This document shows, one piece after another, positions 19,955 through 29,635 of a stretch of 64,000 nt of DNA. Both the position numbers and the translations under genes were made by a program. Source of the stretch: Cupriavidus sp. P-10 (GTDB lineage Bacteria; Pseudomonadota; Gammaproteobacteria; Burkholderiales; Burkholderiaceae); NCBI RefSeq assembly GCF_003402535.2, contig NZ_AP025170.1, forward strand, positions 62,001 through 126,000, in the 5' to 3' direction. The stretch's first letter is position 1, and every line of letters starts with the position of its first letter. The notes beneath the pieces were generated by a model. The model ran no database searches. It was not told where the DNA came from and saw only the letters and a program-made list of their open reading frames with translations.

Positions 19955-20950
19955 ATGAGCGACGCCCTGATCGCCACTTCCAGCGAAGCCCCGCAGTCCC
20001 CCGCGGAGGCGTACGACCCGACCCGCAAGCAAAAGTCGGCCGACAAGACCGCACGCATCCCCATCAAGATCGTGCCGGCCGAAAAGCTCAAGAAGCCGGA
20101 CTGGATCCGCGTGAAGGCTGCAACCGGCAATTCGCGTTTCTATGAGATCAAGGACATCCTGCGCGCCAACAACCTGGTGACGGTGTGCGAGGAAGCCAGC
20201 TGCCCGAACATCGGCGAATGCTTCGGCAAGGGCACGGCCACCTTCATGATCATGGGCGACAAGTGCACGCGCCGCTGCCCGTTCTGCGACGTCGGCCACG
20301 GCCGCCCCGATCCGCTGGATACGAACGAGCCGGGCAACCTGGCCCGCACCATCGCCCAGCTCAAGCTGAATTACGTGGTGATCACCAGCGTCGACCGCGA
20401 CGACCTGCGCGATGGCGGTGCCCAGCACTATGTGGATTGCATCTCGCAGACGCGCGAGCTGTCGCCGGCCACCCGCATCGAAGTGCTGGTGCCGGACTTC
20501 CGCGGCCGCCTGGACAAGGCGCTGGACATCCTGCAAGCCTGCCCGCCGGACGTGATGAACCACAACATGGAAACCGTGCCGCGCCTGTACAAGCAGGCGC
20601 GCCCGGGCGCGGACTACGCGCACTCGCTCAAGCTGCTGCAGGAATTCAAGCGCCGCAACCCCAACGTGCCGACCAAGTCCGGCCTGATGGTGGGTCTGGG
20701 CGAGACCGACGAGGAAATCCTGGAAGTCATGCGCGACATGCGCGCGCACGACATCGACATGCTGACCATCGGCCAGTACCTGGCGCCGTCGAACCACCAC
20801 CTGCCGGTGCTGCGCTACGTGCACCCGGACACGTTCAAGATGTTCGAGGACGAGGCGTACAAGATGGGCTTTACCCACGCTGCCGTGGGCGCGATGGTAC
20901 GCAGTTCGTACCACGCTGACCAGCAGGCGCATCAGGCGGGGTTTGCCTGA
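19955..20950 (+). CDS. lipA: lipoyl synthase (radical SAM)
   Basis: LipA inserts the two sulfur atoms into protein-bound octanoate. The 331 residues carry both Fe-S clusters: the auxiliary cluster ligands C78, C83 and C89 ([12 protein letters not shown]) and the radical SAM motif C104, C108, C111 (CTRRCPFC). The C-terminal RSSYHAD supplies the conserved serine ligand. Full length; a perfect terminator hairpin follows. Confidence 0.98.
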   Translation: MSDALIATSSEAPQSPAEAYDPTRKQKSADKTARIPIKIVPAEKLKKPDWIRVKAATGNSRFYEIKDILRANNLVTVCEEASCPNIGECFGKGTATFMIMGDKCTRRCPFCDVGHGRPDPLDTNEPGNLARTIAQLKLNYVVITSVDRDDLRDGGAQHYVDCISQTRELSPATRIEVLVPDFRGRLDKALDILQACPPDVMNHNMETVPRLYKQARPGADYAHSLKLLQEFKRRNPNVPTKSGLMVGLGETDEEILEVMRDMRAHDIDMLTIGQYLAPSNHHLPVLRYVHPDTFKMFEDEAYKMGFTHAAVGAMVRSSYHADQQAHQAGFA

Positions 20951-20974
20951 TCAGCATCGGGTTCAATGCGTTTT

Positions 20975-21006
20975 CAAAACGGCCGGGATTGACCCCGGCC
21001 GTTTTG
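20975..21006 (+). terminator. terminator after lipA
   Basis: A perfect 13-bp stem, CAAAACGGCCGGG (20975-20987) and CCCGGCCGTTTTG (20994-21006), with a 6-nt loop. The A-run and T-run flank the GC core, so it could work in both directions. Confidence 0.85.
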
Positions 21007-21086
21007 CATTGCGCTGGCCTGTTTTCTGCATCGCATTCCCCTGGCCGCCAGCCTACACTGGTAAAAAGTGCGCTACCAGGAATCCC

Positions 21087-21737
21087 ATGAGCCTCTGTAC
21101 GATCCACCGCCTCGCCGAACAAGCGCTGCTCTACAGCGTGGCGCCCCCCGCATCGCTCGAGGTCCAGCGCCGCATCTGGGCCATGGCATCCCGGGCGGAA
21201 GGCTGGCGCGGCGTGGTCGACGTGGTGCCCGGCATGAACAACCTGACGGTGATCTTCGACGGCAGCGCCGATGTCGAGACGCTGGAGCGCGGCCTGAAGC
21301 AGGCCTGGTCCTCGGGCGAGGCGCGCAACACCACCGGCAAGTTGGTCGAGATCCCGGTGCGCTACGGCGGTGAGCACGGGCCGGACCTGACCGATGTGGC
21401 CGCGCATACCGGGCTGTCGCCGCGTGAAGTGGCGCGCCGTCATGCCGCCGGCGAGTACGTTGTCTACTTTGTCGGCTTCCAGCCCGGCTTTGCCTATCTG
21501 GGCGGGCTGGCGCCGGAACTGGCCACGCCGCGCCGGCGCGAGCCGCGGCTGGCGGTGCCGGCCGGGTCGGTCGGCATCGGCGGCGAGCAGACCGGCATCT
21601 ATCCGGCGGTGCTGCCGGGCGGCTGGCAACTGATCGGCCACAGCGATGTTGGACTGTTCGTCGCGGACCGCGATCCGCCGTCCCTGTTGGCGCCCGGCGA
21701 CACCGTGCGCTTTGTCGCCGAGGAAATCATCGCGTGA
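21087..21737 (+). CDS. pxpB: 5-oxoprolinase subunit PxpB
   Basis: PxpB (KipI family) is one of three subunits of the ATP-dependent 5-oxoprolinase that opens 5-oxoproline, a damage product of glutamine and glutamate, to glutamate. The 216 residues include the family signatures VVPGMNNLTVIFD and the cyclophilin-like VYFVGFQPGFAYLGGL. The ATG at MSLCTIHRL is preferred over longer starts that run into the lipA terminator. Its stop overlaps the pxpC GTG start. Confidence 0.93.
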   Translation: MSLCTIHRLAEQALLYSVAPPASLEVQRRIWAMASRAEGWRGVVDVVPGMNNLTVIFDGSADVETLERGLKQAWSSGEARNTTGKLVEIPVRYGGEHGPDLTDVAAHTGLSPREVARRHAAGEYVVYFVGFQPGFAYLGGLAPELATPRRREPRLAVPAGSVGIGGEQTGIYPAVLPGGWQLIGHSDVGLFVADRDPPSLLAPGDTVRFVAEEIIA

Positions 21738-22753
21738 TCGAAATCATCCGACCTGGCGCGCTCGCCTCGGTGCAGGACCTGGGCCGTACTGGCTTCCGCC
21801 GTTTCGGCGTGGGCCGTTGCGGGGCAATGGATATGCTGGCCGTGGCGGTCGGCAACCGGCTGGTGGGCAATGCACCCGAGTGCGCCGCGATCGAGTTCAC
21901 GCTGGGCCGAGCCGCGGTGCGCTTCCATGCGGACATGCGCGTCGCGCTGTCTGGCGCGGAGTGCGGCGCGACGCTGGACGGAACACCGGTCTGGTCCTGG
22001 CATGCCTTCGACGTGCACGCGGGAGAGATCCTGGTGCTGCCGCCGGCGCGCGGTGGTACCCATGCCTACCTGTGCGTGGCCGGCGGGATCGCGGTCGACC
22101 CGGTGATGGGTTCGCGCAGCACCGACCTGAAGGCCGGTTTCGGCGGGCTGAACGGACGCGCGCTGCAGGAGGGCGACCGGCTGCCGGCGGGACGGCCGGG
22201 CCTGCGGGCCGACGGCGACTGGATCGGCGTGCAGGCGCCCGCTTGGGCGCTGCCGGCCGCCGTCGACGGCAAGGCGACGCCGGTGCGCATGTTGCGGGGG
22301 CCCGAGTACGATGACTTCGAGGCGGAATCGCAGCAGGCGCTGTGGCAGGCCGACTGGATCGTCACGCCCAACAGCAACCGCATGGGCCTGCGGCTGAATG
22401 GGCCGGCGCTGGCGCGCCGCGCAGAATGCAGCGCCGACCTGCTTTCGCACGGCGTGATGCCGGGCGTGATGCAGGTGCCGCCGGCCGGGCAACCGATCGT
22501 GCTGATGGCCGATGCGCAGACCACCGGCGGCTATCCGAAGATCGGCGTGGTGATCGGCGCTGACATGTGGCGGCTGGCGCAGGTGCCGCTGGGCGCGGCC
22601 GTGCGCTTTGTGCCGGTCACGCTGGCACAGGCCGCCGCCGCGCAGGCGGAGCTTGACCGCTACCTGCGGCAGATCGAACAGGCGCTGCAATGGCAGGGCG
22701 ACGGCATGGCCATCGCCGCACGCCGGCGCACGCTGACCCGCGTGGCGGCCTGA
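21734..22753 (+). CDS. pxpC: 5-oxoprolinase subunit PxpC
   Basis: PxpC (KipA family, biotin-dependent carboxyltransferase-like fold) is the partner of PxpB. The 339 residues start at a GTG ([20 protein letters not shown]) that overlaps the pxpB stop as GTGA. Characteristic segments are [17 protein letters not shown] and the C-terminal [19 protein letters not shown]. Overlap of the two genes indicates coupled translation of the two subunits in equal amounts. Confidence 0.93.
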   Translation: MIEIIRPGALASVQDLGRTGFRRFGVGRCGAMDMLAVAVGNRLVGNAPECAAIEFTLGRAAVRFHADMRVALSGAECGATLDGTPVWSWHAFDVHAGEILVLPPARGGTHAYLCVAGGIAVDPVMGSRSTDLKAGFGGLNGRALQEGDRLPAGRPGLRADGDWIGVQAPAWALPAAVDGKATPVRMLRGPEYDDFEAESQQALWQADWIVTPNSNRMGLRLNGPALARRAECSADLLSHGVMPGVMQVPPAGQPIVLMADAQTTGGYPKIGVVIGADMWRLAQVPLGAAVRFVPVTLAQAAAAQAELDRYLRQIEQALQWQGDGMAIAARRRTLTRVAA

Positions 22754-22824
22754 GCCTCGCGCTTGTACACATCGACAGAAGGCGGCATCGCGGTCCCCTC
22801 GCCGCACCGCCCAGGAGAACGGCA

Positions 22825-23565
22825 ATGCAGATCGACCTGAACGCCGACCTCGGCGAAGGCTGCGGCAACGACGAAGCGCTGCTGGCGCTGATCAGTTCCG
22901 CCAACGTGGCGTGCGGCTGGCACGCGGGCGACGCCGCCACCATGGTGCAGACGGTGAAGTGGGCGCTGCAGCATGGCGTCGCCATCGGCGCGCACCCGAG
23001 CTACCCGGACCGCGAGAATTTCGGCCGCACCGAGATGCAGCGCGATCCCGAGGACGTGTATGCCGACGTGCTGTACCAGATCGGCGCGCTCGACGCGATC
23101 GTGCGTGCGCAGGGGGGCGAGTTGCACCACGTCAAGCCGCACGGCGCGTTGTACAACCAGGCCGTGCGCGACCCGGCGCTGGCCCGCGCCATCGTGCGCG
23201 CGGTGCGGGATTTCGATGCCGACCTGGTGTTCTTCGGCCTGGCCGGCAGCCAGATGATCGACATCGCCAAAGAGGCCGGGCTGCGCGTCAAGCAGGAAGT
23301 CTTTGCCGACCGCGGCTACAACCCCGATGGCACGCTGGTCAGGCGCGGCACCCCCGGCGCACTGCACGAGGACGAGGAAGTCGCGCTGAACCAGACCCTG
23401 ACCATGGTGCGCGAAAAACGCGTACGCGCCATCGACGGCACCTGGGTCCCGATCCAGGCCGAGACCGTTTGCCTGCACGGCGACGGTGCGCATGCACTGG
23501 CCTTCGCGCGCCGCATCCGCGAACGGCTCGGCGCCGAGGGCATTGCCATCCGCGCCGGCGACTGA
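22825..23565 (+). CDS. pxpA: 5-oxoprolinase subunit PxpA (LamB/YcsF family)
   Basis: PxpA is the third 5-oxoprolinase subunit. The 246-residue TIM-barrel-like protein begins [20 protein letters not shown] and has the family motifs [21 protein letters not shown] and [11 protein letters not shown], with several conserved His and Asp residues. It follows pxpC by 71 nt, preceded by AGGAG. The gene order B-C-A completes the enzyme. Confidence 0.95.
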   Translation: MQIDLNADLGEGCGNDEALLALISSANVACGWHAGDAATMVQTVKWALQHGVAIGAHPSYPDRENFGRTEMQRDPEDVYADVLYQIGALDAIVRAQGGELHHVKPHGALYNQAVRDPALARAIVRAVRDFDADLVFFGLAGSQMIDIAKEAGLRVKQEVFADRGYNPDGTLVRRGTPGALHEDEEVALNQTLTMVREKRVRAIDGTWVPIQAETVCLHGDGAHALAFARRIRERLGAEGIAIRAGD

Positions 23566-23595
23566 CGGCCCTTCAACCGACGGCGCCGCGCGTCG

Positions 23596-24870
23596 TCACC
23601 GTTCCTGCGTCCCGGTAGCGGCCGCCTCACGGCGCGCCGCGGCCTTCTTCATGGCGTGGCGGCGCAGGCTGACCTGCTCGAAGCGCCAGATCACATAGCA
23701 GAACGCCAGGAACGGCCATAGCCAGCCCAGCCATTGCGCCAGGCTGTTGAAGTGGATGAAGCGGCCCATGCGCCAGCCCTGCTCGGAAATCCACGCGTAG
23801 GGATTCGACGGCAGGACATTGGTCAGCGCCACCAGTGCGAGTAGCGCCACCATCGCCAGCACGGCGCGCACCCAGCGCGGCAGGTACAGCAGCAGCGCCA
23901 GCACCAGCGAGCTCGTCAGCAGCGCAAAGCGGCCGCCTTCGGACAGCCAGTTGAAGGCGCTGTCGGCCGGGAACTGCAATTCGGCCGCGGTGGCCTTGAT
24001 CAGCAGCGCGGCGGCCAGCAGGCCAGCCAGGATGCGCAGCATCGGCGCGTTGCGGCGCATGGCGATCGAGGCGAACAACCCGGTGCCGATCCAGCTGCTG
24101 GCGGTCACCAGCGATTCCAGCAGTTGCTGGCTCTGCATGTCTTCGGGCCGCAGGCCGATGTGGTCCTGCCACGCCTCCAGTTGCGGGAACAGCATCTGCA
24201 GCACCTGCATCGGCCAGGACTCGGGATCGGTCAGCCATTCGCGCACGATGCCGCCCATGCCGAACAGGTGCTCCTGCGGGAAGATCTGCGCGAACGGCCA
24301 CAGCATGAGCAGGATGATGGCAAAGCTGGCATGCGGCTCGAACCACGCATGGCGCAGCCGCGTCAGGCGGCCGCCGTCGATCAGCGCATGCGTGAAGGGC
24401 GCCACCACCGCGCCGCCCAGCAGCGCGCCCAGCGCATTGGTGATCAGGTCGATGTTGGAAGAGATGCGGCTTGGCAGCCAGGTCTGGAACGCTTCCATGC
24501 AGGCCGACAGCAGCGCACCGGCGACCAGCGCCACCAGCGTGGCGCGTCCGCCAGACATGCGCGGATGCAGCGACAGCACGACCAGCGCCCCGAAGGGAAC
24601 GTAGCCGATGACATTGGTCAGCAGGTCGAAGTCGGTGATATAGCGCGGCTTGGGCGCGGTGACGAAGGCGAACGGCGAAATGCCGTTGTCGACCCAGCCC
24701 GAGAACGGGTAGAGGCTGGCATACACCACCAGCAGCGTGAAGCAAAGCAGCCCCACGCGGGCCAGCGGCGAATACTGGGGCTCGGCGGGTCCGGTCACAG
24801 GCGGTACCGCCGCCGGTTGCGCGGCTGGCGCCGGGGGCGGTGCGGAGGGCGGCGGGACAGCCGGCTCCAT
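23596..24870 (-). CDS. VanZ-like integral membrane protein
   Basis: A 424-residue protein with an N-terminal Pro/Ala-rich stretch of 30 residues and at least eight hydrophobic helices. The first half has the VanZ pattern (LYPFSGW, DLLTNVIGYVPFGALVVL, ISSNIDLITNALGALLG). VanZ-like proteins have uncertain function; the archetype lowers teicoplanin susceptibility. It follows the auxiliary lipoprotein gene by 20 nt and may be the last gene of the Mla-type transporter operon. The C-terminal half is not assignable. Confidence 0.8.
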   Translation of the reverse strand: MEPAVPPPSAPPPAPAAQPAAVPPVTGPAEPQYSPLARVGLLCFTLLVVYASLYPFSGWVDNGISPFAFVTAPKPRYITDFDLLTNVIGYVPFGALVVLSLHPRMSGGRATLVALVAGALLSACMEAFQTWLPSRISSNIDLITNALGALLGGAVVAPFTHALIDGGRLTRLRHAWFEPHASFAIILLMLWPFAQIFPQEHLFGMGGIVREWLTDPESWPMQVLQMLFPQLEAWQDHIGLRPEDMQSQQLLESLVTASSWIGTGLFASIAMRRNAPMLRILAGLLAAALLIKATAAELQFPADSAFNWLSEGGRFALLTSSLVLALLLYLPRWVRAVLAMVALLALVALTNVLPSNPYAWISEQGWRMGRFIHFNSLAQWLGWLWPFLAFCYVIWRFEQVSLRRHAMKKAAARREAAATGTQER

Positions 24871-24890
24871 GGCAATTCTCCTTGTCTGCC

Positions 24891-25595
24891 TTACTTTAGC
24901 GGCAGCGTGGCGGTCCAGTCGAGCAGCGCGGCGATGGCGGCGTCGCTGGCATCGGCCAGCGCCTTGACCCCGCCGGCGCCGTCGGCGCTGGGCGCGGGAC
25001 GGCGCACCTCGAAGGTCTGCTGGCCGAGCTGGCCGCGGTGGTACACGGTGGCGCGCAGGCGCACCACGCCCTGGCTGGTGGTGGCGCTGTCGAACACCTG
25101 CTCGAAGGCCAGCAGGTCTACTTTCAGCCCGGGTGCGCTGGGGTCGCCGGACCAGGCCAGTCCGCTGCGTGCCGACACCGCCTCGCGCAGGCGCTCGTCG
25201 AACAGGCGCGTCGGCGACATCACCCACCGCTGCGTGGCATAGGGTTGCAGTCGCTGCGCCTGCGCGTACAGCAGGCGGTAGTAGAGGGCATTGCCTTCGA
25301 GCCAGTCGGGTCCGTCGGTGTGCGATACGCGCAGCTTTGGCAGCGGCGTGGGCGCTGTCGTGGCCGCTGTCGTTGCCGCGTGGGCAGCGGTGCCCGCCGT
25401 GCCGCCAGGCGCGGCGGACGGCCCCAGGTCGTACGTGACGGTCGGCGTGCCGCGCGACAGCGCGCAGCCTGCCAGCACCAGCGCGGCGCCTGCCAGCGCC
25501 AGCAGCGTGGCGGCGGTGCGGGAGCGGCTGCTCCGGCATGAATTCTCGGTGGCAGGGTTCACGGCGGGGCCTCGGCGGTTATCGTTCTTCGGCAT
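24891..25595 (-). CDS. ABC-type transport auxiliary lipoprotein (PqiC/YmbA-like)
   Basis: A 234-residue lipoprotein with the lipobox LVLAGC at about residue 44 and the auxiliary-component pattern TYDLGP after it. Proteins of this family (PqiC) sit in the outer membrane and join an MCE protein to form a lipid path across the periplasm. It follows the MCE gene with a 20-nt gap. The true start may be internal, because a 20-residue polar stretch precedes the signal peptide. Confidence 0.85.
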   Translation of the reverse strand: MPKNDNRRGPAVNPATENSCRSSRSRTAATLLALAGAALVLAGCALSRGTPTVTYDLGPSAAPGGTAGTAAHAATTAATTAPTPLPKLRVSHTDGPDWLEGNALYYRLLYAQAQRLQPYATQRWVMSPTRLFDERLREAVSARSGLAWSGDPSAPGLKVDLLAFEQVFDSATTSQGVVRLRATVYHRGQLGQQTFEVRRPAPSADGAGGVKALADASDAAIAALLDWTATLPLK

Positions 25596-25615
25596 GGCGA
25601 TGGGTCGTCGATACG

Positions 25616-26554
25616 TCAGGGGGCGAAACCCGGTTCGCCCGGGCCCGGCGCGGGCGCAGGCGCGCCGAACAGCACGCTGGTCGGGCTGTCGTTGAACTGA
25701 CCGGCGGCGCGCTCGAAGCTGCGCGCGGTCTGGCGCGCATCGCGGGCCAGTCCGTTGAGCTGTGGCAGGGTCTCGTCGCTGAAGGTGCCGGCGGCCGTCT
25801 GCACCGACGCCGCCGCGCCCTGCAGGTCGCGGCCGACGCTGTCGACCGTGCGCAGCACCGTGCCATTGGGGCTGGCCAGCTCCTGCGTCAGGCGCCGCGT
25901 CGATTCCAGCGTGGCGTTGAGGTTCTCGGCCACGCGCGGCAGCCGGTTCACGGCGGGCGCGAGCGATTCCGACAGCTTCGAGTAGTCCTCGGCGGTCTTG
26001 CGCACGGATCGGATCGCCGCCATCAGTTCATTGCGGTTGGTGGTCTGGAACATGTCGTTGAGCGAGGCCATCAGCGTCTCGGCCTGCGTCAGCAGCGAAT
26101 CGCCGCGCTTTTCCAGCTCTTCGAAGAAGCCCGGGCGCATGGCGATGCGAGCCACCGCCTTGGGTGAGGTGCGCAGCGGCGGCGAGGCTTCGGCGCCCGC
26201 ATGCGCGGCGGTGTCGTCCAGTTGCACGTAGGCGATCCCGGTCACGCCCTGGAAGCCCAGCGTGGCATAGGTGGTGCGCGTGATCGGCGTGTCCTGGTTG
26301 ACGCTGATGCGCACGATGATCTGGCCCGGCACCTGCGGGTCGAACTTGATCGACTCCACCTTGCCTACCGCCAGCCCGCGGTACTTGACGTCGGCCTGCG
26401 GCCCCAGCCCGTTGACGGTGGAGCGCGTGATCAGGTCATACGGCACGCGCACGGCGTGGTCGCTGCTGAACCAGAACAGCGCGAACAGCACCAGCACGGC
26501 CAGGCCGATGGTGAACACGCCGGCAAGGAATGCGTGTGACTTGTTTTCCATCAT
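25616..26554 (-). CDS. MCE/MlaD family substrate-binding protein
   Basis: A 312-residue protein with one N-terminal transmembrane helix (about residues 8-28), then the MCE domain (YDLITRSTVNGLGPQADVKYRGLAVGKVESI), and a long helical C-terminal region with repeated Glu/Leu/Ala (residues 130-280). MCE proteins assemble as hexameric rings or tubes carrying lipids between membranes. The length is closer to the Pqi/Let-type than to the short MlaD. The start codon overlaps the ATPase stop (ATGA); a second ATG directly follows, so the start is uncertain by one codon. Confidence 0.9.
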   Translation of the reverse strand: MMENKSHAFLAGVFTIGLAVLVLFALFWFSSDHAVRVPYDLITRSTVNGLGPQADVKYRGLAVGKVESIKFDPQVPGQIIVRISVNQDTPITRTTYATLGFQGVTGIAYVQLDDTAAHAGAEASPPLRTSPKAVARIAMRPGFFEELEKRGDSLLTQAETLMASLNDMFQTTNRNELMAAIRSVRKTAEDYSKLSESLAPAVNRLPRVAENLNATLESTRRLTQELASPNGTVLRTVDSVGRDLQGAAASVQTAAGTFSDETLPQLNGLARDARQTARSFERAAGQFNDSPTSVLFGAPAPAPGPGEPGFAP

Positions 26555-27423
26555 GCTTCTCCGGGGGGCGCCGCGGGCTGAGGGGGCTGAGGGGGCTGAG
26601 GGGGCTGAGCACCCTGCGGCAGCGCCTGCAAGGCGCGCTGGGCGCGGTCGCCCAGGAAATATTCGCGGATGAAGGGGTGGTCCACTTTCACCACTTCAGG
26701 AATCGGCGCGGCGGCGACGACCTTGTGGTCGGCCAGCACCGCGACGCGGTCGGACAGCGCCACCAGCGTGTCGAGATCGTGCGTGATCATCACTACCGTG
26801 AGGCCCAGCTCGCGCCGAAGTTCCCGGATCAGCGCAACGTAGTCGTCCGACGCCATCGGGTCCAGCCCGGCGGTGGGCTCGTCGAGGAACAGCAGTTCCG
26901 GCTCCAGCGACAGCGCGCGTGCCAGCGCCACGCGCTTGATCATGCCGCCGGACAGGTCCGACGGCATCTTGTCCGCATCGCGCGCCGACAGGCCCACCAG
27001 CTGCAGCTTGAGCAGCGCCGCCCGGCAGATCAGGTTGTCCGGCAGCGCGCGCAGCTCGCGCAGTGGCAGCGCGATATTGTCGATCACCGACAGCGCCGAG
27101 AACAACGCGCCGCGCTGGAACTGCAGCCCCCAGCGGTTGCGCAGCGCCTGCAGCTGCGCCGGGCGCAGTTTGGCCGGGTCTTCGCCAAACACCTTGATGC
27201 TGCCCGATGTGGGCCGCTCCAGCCCCACGATCTGGCGCAGCAGCACGGTCTTGCCGCTGCCCGAGCCGCCCACGATCGACAGCACCTCGCCACGCCACAC
27301 GTCCAGGTTGACGTGGTCGTGCACCAGGGCCTTGCCGAAGCGCTTTACCAGGTTGCGCACCTCGATCACCGCGGTGCGTTGTGCCGGGGCCGCTGCCGAT
27401 GCGGGTTCCGTTGGCGCGTTCAC
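26551..27423 (-). CDS. Mla-type lipid ABC transporter ATP-binding protein
   Basis: A 290-residue ATPase of the MlaF type, powering lipid transfer through the permease and MCE protein. Motifs in order: Walker A GGSGSGKTVLL (about residues 55-65), the signature LSGGMIKRVALARAL, Walker B ELLFLDEPTAGLD and the switch histidine in MITHDLDT. The start is GTG overlapping the permease stop (GTGA). The C-terminus carries a QPP repeat encoded by a 9-bp tandem array not expected in the family. Confidence 0.92.
   Translation of the reverse strand: MNAPTEPASAAAPAQRTAVIEVRNLVKRFGKALVHDHVNLDVWRGEVLSIVGGSGSGKTVLLRQIVGLERPTSGSIKVFGEDPAKLRPAQLQALRNRWGLQFQRGALFSALSVIDNIALPLRELRALPDNLICRAALLKLQLVGLSARDADKMPSDLSGGMIKRVALARALSLEPELLFLDEPTAGLDPMASDDYVALIRELRRELGLTVVMITHDLDTLVALSDRVAVLADHKVVAAAPIPEVVKVDHPFIREYFLGDRAQRALQALPQGAQPPQPPQPPQPAAPPGEA
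26575..26609. repeat. 9-bp tandem array in the ATPase C-terminus
   Basis: Nearly four copies of GGGCTGAGG on the plus strand (26575, 26584, 26593, 26602, the last one base short) encode a QPP repeat at the end of the ATPase. The unit is a multiple of three, so changes in copy number would not shift the frame. Confidence 0.85.
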
Positions 27424-28556
27424 AGGCCCACGTCCTTGAACAGGATGGCAAACACCGCGTCGGCCAGGATCACGATGGTGATGGAGGTCACGACCGACGC
27501 GGTGGTGCCTTCGCCCAGGCTTTGCGTATTGGGCTTGATGCGCAGCCCGAAGTGGCACGCCGTGAGCGCGATCAGGATGCCGAACGCCACGCCCTTGCCC
27601 AGCCCCAGCCACAGGTTGGCCACCGGCACCGCGTCGGGCAGCTCGCGCAGGAAGAACGCGGCGCTGATGCCCAGTTGCATGCGCGCGGCCACCATGCCGC
27701 CGGCCAGTGCCATCACGTCGGTCCACGCCACCAGCAGCGGCATCGAAATGGCCAGCGCGATCACGCGCGGCATGATCAGCCGGAAGCCGTGCGAGATGCC
27801 CATCACGCGCATGGCGTCAAGTTCCTCGGTGACGCGCATCACGCCGATCTGCGCGGTAATGGCCGAGCCCGACCGGCCCGCGATCAGGATCGCCGCCAGC
27901 ACCGGCCCCAGTTCGCGGATCACCGCCATGCCGAGGATATTGACGATAAACGTGCTGGCACCGAACACACGCAACTGGTTCGCCGACAGGTACGACAGCA
28001 CGATGCCGATCAGGAACCCGACCAGCGCGGTGATGCCAAGCGCCTTGTAGCCGACGTTATAGATATTGGCCGAGATCTCGCGCCAGGGGCCGCGCTGCGG
28101 AACGCGCGCTAAGCGCAGCAGGTCGAGCGCCAGCTGGCCCAGCATGGTGACGCCGATGGCCAGCTGCGCGCCGAACGAAAGCACGTTGGCGCCGAACAGC
28201 GCGACCGGGTTGAAGCGGTCCACCATGTGCTTCTTCCAGCCTTCATCCTGCACCGCGGCGATGCGCTCGAACACGCGGCGCTGGCCGTCGCTGGCCTCGA
28301 TCTGCTGCGGCATCTTGCCGTTCCAGGCCTGCCATAGCAGCTGTCCGCCGATATGGTCCAGACGCTGCACCTCCGCCAGCGACCATTGCGCGTGCTCCGG
28401 ATCCTGCGCCAGTTCGTGCAGCTGCGAGCGCAGCTGGCGCGCCTGGTGGCAGCCGGCCAGCGCGAGCGCGGTCCAGTCGCCACGCAGCGCTACGCTGACG
28501 GTCCCGTCCCCGCGCGTGATATGGAAGTCTGGCGTTGTCTGGCGTTCCAAGGGCAT
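27420..28556 (-). CDS. Mla-type lipid ABC transporter permease with N-terminal STAS domain
   Basis: A 378-residue permease: an N-terminal STAS-like domain (residues 1-110, including VSVALRGDWTALALAG) is fused to the MlaE domain (from about 130) with some five to six membrane helices and the conserved segments LSYLSANQLRVFGAS and RELGPVLAAILIAGRSGSAI. In the E. coli Mla system the STAS protein MlaB is separate, so this is the fused form. First gene of the transporter operon, overlapping the ATPase gene. Substrate (phospholipid or other) is not determinable from sequence. Confidence 0.92.
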   Translation of the reverse strand: MPLERQTTPDFHITRGDGTVSVALRGDWTALALAGCHQARQLRSQLHELAQDPEHAQWSLAEVQRLDHIGGQLLWQAWNGKMPQQIEASDGQRRVFERIAAVQDEGWKKHMVDRFNPVALFGANVLSFGAQLAIGVTMLGQLALDLLRLARVPQRGPWREISANIYNVGYKALGITALVGFLIGIVLSYLSANQLRVFGASTFIVNILGMAVIRELGPVLAAILIAGRSGSAITAQIGVMRVTEELDAMRVMGISHGFRLIMPRVIALAISMPLLVAWTDVMALAGGMVAARMQLGISAAFFLRELPDAVPVANLWLGLGKGVAFGILIALTACHFGLRIKPNTQSLGEGTTASVVTSITIVILADAVFAILFKDVGL

Positions 28557-28659
28557 GCGATGTGATGGCCGAGTCTCGATTCTAAGCCACCCGCCCGGCT
28601 GGCGCGACCGCGGCCATGCCGGGCCAGGGGGCAGGGCCGGGGGAACCGTCCCGCGCGGC

Positions 28660-28665
28660 TACAAT
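28660..28665 (+). promoter_or_regulatory. -10 element of a probable birA-coaX promoter
   Basis: TACAAT lies 88 nt before the birA ATG in a GC-rich divergent gap. No clear -35 box was found. Confidence 0.4.
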
Positions 28666-28753
28666 GCGGCAGTCGCGCAGGCGTCATGCCTGCCAGCCCT
28701 TGTAACGCCTTTCATAACGCTTGCACCGTCGATTGCCACCAGCGCAGCTTCCC

Positions 28754-29635
28754 ATGCCAGACGCCCCTGACACCTCTCTCACGCCCGCATCGGGCCCGTC
28801 CGCCCCCTGGCGCATTGATCCCGCCGCCCTGCGTGCCGCGCTGTCGCCGGCGCTGCGCAACTGGACGCTGGAGCTGGTCGAGGAAACCGGCTCGACCAAC
28901 GCTGACCTGACCGCTGCGTGCCGTCAGGCGCCCTGGTCCGATGCCGGCTGGCTGCGCCTGGCCTACCGCCAGACCGCGGGACGCGGGCGCCTGGGCCGGC
29001 CCTGGCAGGGGCAGGCGGGCATGACCTTCTCGGTGGCGCTGCCGTTCGCACTGGCGCCGGCGCAGCTCACCGGCCTGAGCCTGGCGGTGGGACTGGCGCT
29101 GGCCGAGGCCCTCGGCGATGTCGACGCGCGCCTGGGTGCCCGCGTCGGCCTGAAATGGCCGAACGACCTGCAGATCGATGGCCGCAAGCTGGCCGGCATC
29201 CTGATCGAATCGGTGCCCGCCGGGCCCAACCGGATCTGGGCCGTCGTCGGCATCGGCCTGAACCTGGTGCGCGATGCGCAGATGGAAGTCGCGCTTGGCC
29301 GCGAACTGGCCGGCGTGGCCGAGGTTATTCCGGGCTTCGACGCCAATCGCGACACGGCGCGCCTGCTGGCCGCGGTGCTGGAGCGGCTGGCATCGATGCG
29401 CACCGCGTTCCTGGCCCACGGCTTCGGACCGATGGCGCGGCGCTGGTCCGCCGCCGATGCCTACCGCGACCAGCCCGTGCGGCTGCTGCACGACGGCAAG
29501 GTGATTGCCGAGGGCATGGCGCGCGGCGTCGACGAGGCCGGCCAGCTGCTGCTGGAAACGCCCACAGGGCTGGAGCGGGTCGCCAGCGGCGAGCTGTCGC
29601 TGCGCGCCGCGCCGGGGCAGGAGGATGGCGCATGA
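28754..29635 (+). CDS. birA: biotin-[acetyl-CoA carboxylase] ligase
   Basis: BirA attaches biotin to the carboxyl carrier protein. The 293 residues have the ligase core: ETGSTNADL, the biotinyl-AMP loop [30 protein letters not shown], and a C-terminal SH3-like domain ([13 protein letters not shown]). Only about 45 residues precede the ETGSTN motif, too few for the winged-helix DNA-binding domain of E. coli BirA, so this is a ligase without repressor function. Its stop overlaps the coaX start (ATGA). Confidence 0.94.
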   Translation: MPDAPDTSLTPASGPSAPWRIDPAALRAALSPALRNWTLELVEETGSTNADLTAACRQAPWSDAGWLRLAYRQTAGRGRLGRPWQGQAGMTFSVALPFALAPAQLTGLSLAVGLALAEALGDVDARLGARVGLKWPNDLQIDGRKLAGILIESVPAGPNRIWAVVGIGLNLVRDAQMEVALGRELAGVAEVIPGFDANRDTARLLAAVLERLASMRTAFLAHGFGPMARRWSAADAYRDQPVRLLHDGKVIAEGMARGVDEAGQLLLETPTGLERVASGELSLRAAPGQEDGA

